Of a stretch of DNA of 64,000 nucleotides, positions 61,415 to 64,000 are shown piece after piece. The translations under genes were made by a program, and so were the position numbers. Under the pieces are notes generated by a model that saw only the letters and a list, made by a program, of their open reading frames with translations, made no database searches and had not been told where the DNA came from. The stretch is from Flavobacterium sp. NRK1. Its GTDB lineage: Bacteria; Bacteroidota; Bacteroidia; Flavobacteriales; Flavobacteriaceae. Within the stretch, counting starts at the first letter, position 1, and every line of letters starts with the position of its first letter. The stretch covers positions 410,437 through 474,436 of the forward strand of contig NZ_JAMXLA010000001.1 in assembly GCF_024054175.1 (NCBI RefSeq). The letters run 5' to 3'.

Positions 61415-61646
61415 CTTTTCTTGTTATTCTGGCCCACGCCCTTTCATGTAAAAAATACAGGAACATCTTAGAGAATACCTCAAAACCGCCAATTGATACA
61501 GCAATTTTTACATTGCCAGTCAGTAAAAATGATATTATCATTGTATCTATAGTTCCCACCATACGCCATGTAACTGCTTTAATGGCAGATATCTTAGGGC
61601 TATCTTTAAGTGAGAAACCTTTTTTGGGCTTTAGTAAATCAATCAT
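61383..61646 (-). CDS. DUF2061 membrane protein
   Basis: 87 aa with two hydrophobic stretches (about 30-45 and 49-68). Family pattern: KAVTWRMVGTIDTMIISFLL and the second half SIGGFEVFSKMFLYFLHERAW, which matches the DUF2061 repeat-like helices. Function unknown. It is first in the sulfate assimilation operon and overlaps cysH by 32 nt. Similar genes often accompany cys clusters, so a role in sulfate handling is a reasonable but untested idea. Confidence 0.85.
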   Translation of the reverse strand: MIDLLKPKKGFSLKDSPKISAIKAVTWRMVGTIDTMIISFLLTGNVKIAVSIGGFEVFSKMFLYFLHERAWARITRKDGETEVRVSK

Positions 61647-61671
61647 GATACTGTATTGATATTAAATTTTT

Positions 61672-61709
61672 CAAATATACTATTAGTCTATAGAAATAAT
61701 AGACTAATA
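61672..61709 (-). promoter_or_regulatory. Operator and promoter of the sulfate assimilation operon
   Basis: TATTAGTCTAT (61681-61691) and its exact reverse complement (61699-61709) are separated by 7 nt. Directly downstream on the minus strand is the -7 element TATATTTG (61672-61679). The inverted repeat therefore covers the -10 to -40 region, where the -33 contact would be; no TTG element is present. A repressor, or an activator replacing -33 recognition, is expected here. Confidence 0.75.
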
Positions 61710-61724
61710 AGGTAAAAAAAATCG

Positions 61725-62138
61725 CTACAATAATGTTAAATCATGTAAAGTCTTTTGTTGCAATATATTAAGAGTAGTATCCCGGACATCCGCCATAAAT
61801 CTATTAAGCGAACATTTATCTTCGTGCGGACAGTCTTCGCATTTTTCATAATAATTAAGGCTTACACAAGGCAGCATAGCAATAGGCCCGTCCAGTACAC
61901 GAATAAGTGTAGCAGCAGTTACTGTTTTAGGATCTTTCATCAGATAGTATCCTCCGCCTTTCCCTTTCTTAGAACCCAGTATACCAAATTTTTTAAGGTC
62001 AAGTAAAATAGCCTCCAAGAACTTTTTAGGTATCTGTTCTTTTTCAGATATATCAGATATAAGCACAGGCGCCGATCCTTCCTGCTTTGCAATGAAGATC
62101 AGCGCCTTTAAGCCATATTTAGTTTTTTTTGAAAGCAT
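61725..62138 (-). CDS. Rrf2-family transcriptional regulator (IscR/CymR-like)
   Basis: 137 aa. The N-terminal winged helix (LSKKTKYGLKALIFIAK, ISEKEQIPKKFLEAIL, GSKKGKGGGYYL) is the Rrf2 pattern. The C-terminal part has four Cys: 91 (LPCVS), 100 and 103 (KCEDC), 109 (KCSLNRF), enough to bind an Fe-S cluster as in IscR. The gene lies directly upstream of the sulfate operon on the same strand and 1 nt after ctlX. Control of sulfate assimilation or cysteine status is likely but inferred. Confidence 0.9.
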   Translation of the reverse strand: MLSKKTKYGLKALIFIAKQEGSAPVLISDISEKEQIPKKFLEAILLDLKKFGILGSKKGKGGGYYLMKDPKTVTAATLIRVLDGPIAMLPCVSLNYYEKCEDCPHEDKCSLNRFMADVRDTTLNILQQKTLHDLTLL

Positions 62139-62139
62139 A

Positions 62140-63075
62140 TTATTGTTTAAGCAAAAATACTTCAGCCATCATACAGCGGGCGCTTCCGCCACCGCAAGCT
62201 TCTATAGTATCCAGATTTGCACTCAGTATTTCCGTATGTTTTTCAATTTTTGTAATTTGGTCTTTAGTCAGTATTTGTTTGGCAGACTCACTCATTACAA
62301 GGTAGCTTTTATCGTCTCCTCCTTTTACCTGCAGCATATTGCCTGCAAAGTTATTAAGCTGTGCCTCTGTAAGCAGAATCACTTCTTTGCCATCTTCCTT
62401 CAGATTTTCCAGAACCATTTTACGTTCTTTTTTATCATCTATACAATCGGCACAGATAACAGCAAATGTTTCACCTATACACATCATAACATTAGTATGG
62501 TATATGTGTTTGCGCTCACCATTTACAGTCTGATACGCTTCAAATATTACCGGAGTATATTCAAAATCTTCACAGTACTCAATAAAAAGCTCTTCATCAG
62601 CACGTGGAGACAATGCACAGTATGCCTTGCGGTTTACCCTGTCTAAAACAATACTTCCTGTTCCCTCAAGAAAAATATCGTCTTCTTCTGCAGAAGTATA
62701 ATCAACAATATTTTCAATAGTAAATCCTTTATCTTCCAAAAGGTCAAATATATCTTCTCTGCGCTCATTACGCCTGTTTTCAGCAAACATAGGATATAGT
62801 GCTATATCGCCGTTTTCATGAAAAGATACCCAGTTGTTTGGAAAAACAGAATCTGGTGTATCAGTATCGGTAGTATCATCCACTACAACCACATTTACAC
62901 CTGCTGCTCTAAGCTTTTCTACAAATGCATCAAATTCCTGCTGCGCCTTTGCATTAACAGTTTCCGGCAAAAGGCTGTCTATTACTTTTTGATAATAGTT
63001 GTTCACAGCAGTTTGCTCATTCATTCGGAAAGCAACCGGGCGAATCATTAATATTGTATCGGTAATTTGTTTCAT
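62140..63075 (-). CDS. ctlX: Citrulline utilization hydrolase CtlX
   Basis: 311 aa. Amidinotransferase/arginine deiminase-like fold: DSVFPNNWVSFH (about 85-96), ALYPMFAENRRNERR, FLEGTGSIVLDR, HIYHTNVMM (catalytic His) and the terminal catalytic Cys in ACGGGSARCMMAE. These match CtlX of the citrulline/ornithine route. It follows the deiminase-like gene by 13 nt and precedes the Rrf2 gene by 1 nt, so the three form an operon. Confidence 0.9.
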   Translation of the reverse strand: MKQITDTILMIRPVAFRMNEQTAVNNYYQKVIDSLLPETVNAKAQQEFDAFVEKLRAAGVNVVVVDDTTDTDTPDSVFPNNWVSFHENGDIALYPMFAENRRNERREDIFDLLEDKGFTIENIVDYTSAEEDDIFLEGTGSIVLDRVNRKAYCALSPRADEELFIEYCEDFEYTPVIFEAYQTVNGERKHIYHTNVMMCIGETFAVICADCIDDKKERKMVLENLKEDGKEVILLTEAQLNNFAGNMLQVKGGDDKSYLVMSESAKQILTKDQITKIEKHTEILSANLDTIEACGGGSARCMMAEVFLLKQ

Positions 63076-63088
63076 ATCAAAATATAAA

Positions 63089-64000
63089 TTAATCTCTAAT
63101 TAAAGGCAGAGTTGAGCATCTTAACAAGCCTTCCTGTTTTGCAATTTCAGCATAAGGCACTTCTTCCACAATAAAATCATGGCTTAAAAGCCAGTTTTTT
63201 AGCCTGTGGAAATTTTTCTCTATCACTACAACATTCGTATCTATAGAAAAGAAATTTGATGTCATGTTATACATTTCTTCTCTTTCAATATGAAACAGGT
63301 TATCCATACCAAATATGTCTACAAGATACAAATAATCTGCCTCTTCCCTAAATCCGCTTTTATAAATTACGCCTTTATCTTTTCCCACCGGCTGAAAACA
63401 GCAGTCAAGATGCAAAGCATTATCGCGTGGTTCTATTCTCGATTTTACAAGGTCAAACTCCTTAACAATTTTATTCGGAAATAATTCTTTAATATAATTT
63501 ACACCCTGCATATTTGTTCGGGCAGTAATAAAATCTTTATAATCGCTTCCTTTATAAGTTCCAATAAATATATGATCATTCCAGGGCATCACATCACCCC
63601 CCTCTATATGCACTTCTTCAGGCGGGCGTACCACTTTTAAAGGATCTATCTGATCTATTACATACTGAATCGCATCCAGCTCGCGCTCACGATCCGGTAA
63701 TATATTGGCTTTAATAAATACATCGTCTATTACAAAACCAATATCACGACTAAAAATCTGATTGTAGTTCTCTATAATTTCGGGCCTGAAAACCTTTACA
63801 TCATATTTTTCAAAAACTTTAGCCAGGGCATCCATTTCTTTAACCATATCTGCTTCTACAGGATAAGTTCCGGCTTTTATATGTTCTAATGATTTCGGAT
63901 CATAGGCTTCATGCTCCAGCGGAGTGGGCCCGTTACTTGTGGCTGTACCTAATATTACGGCGCGAAGCCGCGAGGTTTCGTTTTTTACGTTGAGTTGCAA
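63089..64000 (-). CDS. Dimethylarginine dimethylaminohydrolase / arginine deiminase-like protein (5' end at window edge)
   Basis: At least 303 residues, complete at the C-terminus. The first codon in the window is TTG and is more probably an internal Leu (family proteins start M-x-L-N), so one or two codons may be missing. Key segments: FSRDIGFVIDD (about 88-98), EGGDVMPWND, the LHLDCCFQP active-site His, and the C-terminal catalytic Cys in GLLRCSTLPLIRD. It hydrolyses a guanidino group, probably of arginine or methylarginine. The usual partner in Bacteroidota is ctlX, found 13 nt downstream. Confidence 0.88.
   Translation of the reverse strand: MQLNVKNETSRLRAVILGTATSNGPTPLEHEAYDPKSLEHIKAGTYPVEADMVKEMDALAKVFEKYDVKVFRPEIIENYNQIFSRDIGFVIDDVFIKANILPDRERELDAIQYVIDQIDPLKVVRPPEEVHIEGGDVMPWNDHIFIGTYKGSDYKDFITARTNMQGVNYIKELFPNKIVKEFDLVKSRIEPRDNALHLDCCFQPVGKDKGVIYKSGFREEADYLYLVDIFGMDNLFHIEREEMYNMTSNFFSIDTNVVVIEKNFHRLKNWLLSHDFIVEEVPYAEIAKQEGLLRCSTLPLIRD

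Noticed and set aside
62092..62646. A 184-codon plus-strand frame antisense to ctlX and the Rrf2 gene end.
   Set aside because: Its product has the Phe/Cys/His-rich composition of a shadow frame, and the minus-strand genes are certain.

Overview
The window looks like chromosomal DNA from a member of the Flavobacteriaceae (Bacteroidota), close to Flavobacterium. The DNA is AT-rich and most transcription units are preceded by the Bacteroidota -7 promoter element TAnnTTTG, with almost no Shine-Dalgarno sequences. Family content agrees: a PorV-type outer-membrane protein of the type IX secretion group, an Lnb-type (DUF4105) protein, a Wzc kinase convergent with a CapC/YwqE-type phosphatase, CtlX, and a RecQ lacking the usual zinc cysteines. 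I see no tRNA, rRNA, CRISPR array, insertion sequence or phage.

Left part (1-24 kb): mixed housekeeping and accessory genes. In order: the 5' end of idi; two AraC regulators flanking a siderophore-interacting-type flavoprotein; a DUF1398 protein; a TetR/ABC1-kinase pair; a RES-Xre toxin-antitoxin module with a clear tandem operator; a serine beta-lactamase-like hydrolase; a COG2509 flavoprotein; a DUF2891 protein; a GH31 alpha-glycosidase with a 15-bp perfect inverted repeat at its start; a lipoprotein gene broken in an A8 tract; a small conserved gene followed by a 7-bp tandem repeat; recQ; a kdsD-tatC-CMD-lptB operon; a frameshifted GNAT gene; a GH25 lysozyme with pssA; porV2 and an Lnb-like gene.

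Central part (24-54.3 kb): one large Wzx/Wzy-type surface polysaccharide locus, transcribed almost entirely on the minus strand. Read in transcription order it holds: tviC-tviB-type UDP-HexNAcA genes, ugd and a UDP-GlcA epimerase, rmlBCDA, a winged-helix regulator with its own strong promoter, wzx, a pyruvyl transferase, glycosyltransferases and wzy, fnlA-cupin-fnlB-fnlC for UDP-L-FucNAc, a WbuB-like transferase, a WbpV-like reductase, a PIG-L deacetylase, an initiating phosphoglycosyl transferase, a formyltransferase, a WbpM/FlaA1-like 4,6-dehydratase, wza and wzc. A CapC/YwqE-type tyrosine phosphatase gene converges on wzc, and a 20-bp perfect hairpin lies between the two. The genes predict a repeat unit with L-Rha, L-FucNAc and a QuiN-type sugar. 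The deacetylase plus formyltransferase, with no aminotransferase in the locus, suggest that an N-acetyl group is exchanged for N-formyl. The segment from about 38 to 45.5 kb (glycosyltransferases, wzy, wzx) is visibly richer in A+T than its flanks and is probably the exchangeable, serotype-specific part.

Right part (54.3-64 kb): recR, a sodium:solute symporter, a CoA-binding protein, a GldH-like lipoprotein, a MarC protein, an assimilatory sulfate operon (DUF2061-cysH-cysD-cysN) under an 11-bp-arm inverted repeat, and an operon of an arginine deiminase-like hydrolase, ctlX and an Rrf2 regulator. The Rrf2 gene lies directly upstream of the sulfate operon and is the obvious candidate to bind its operator.
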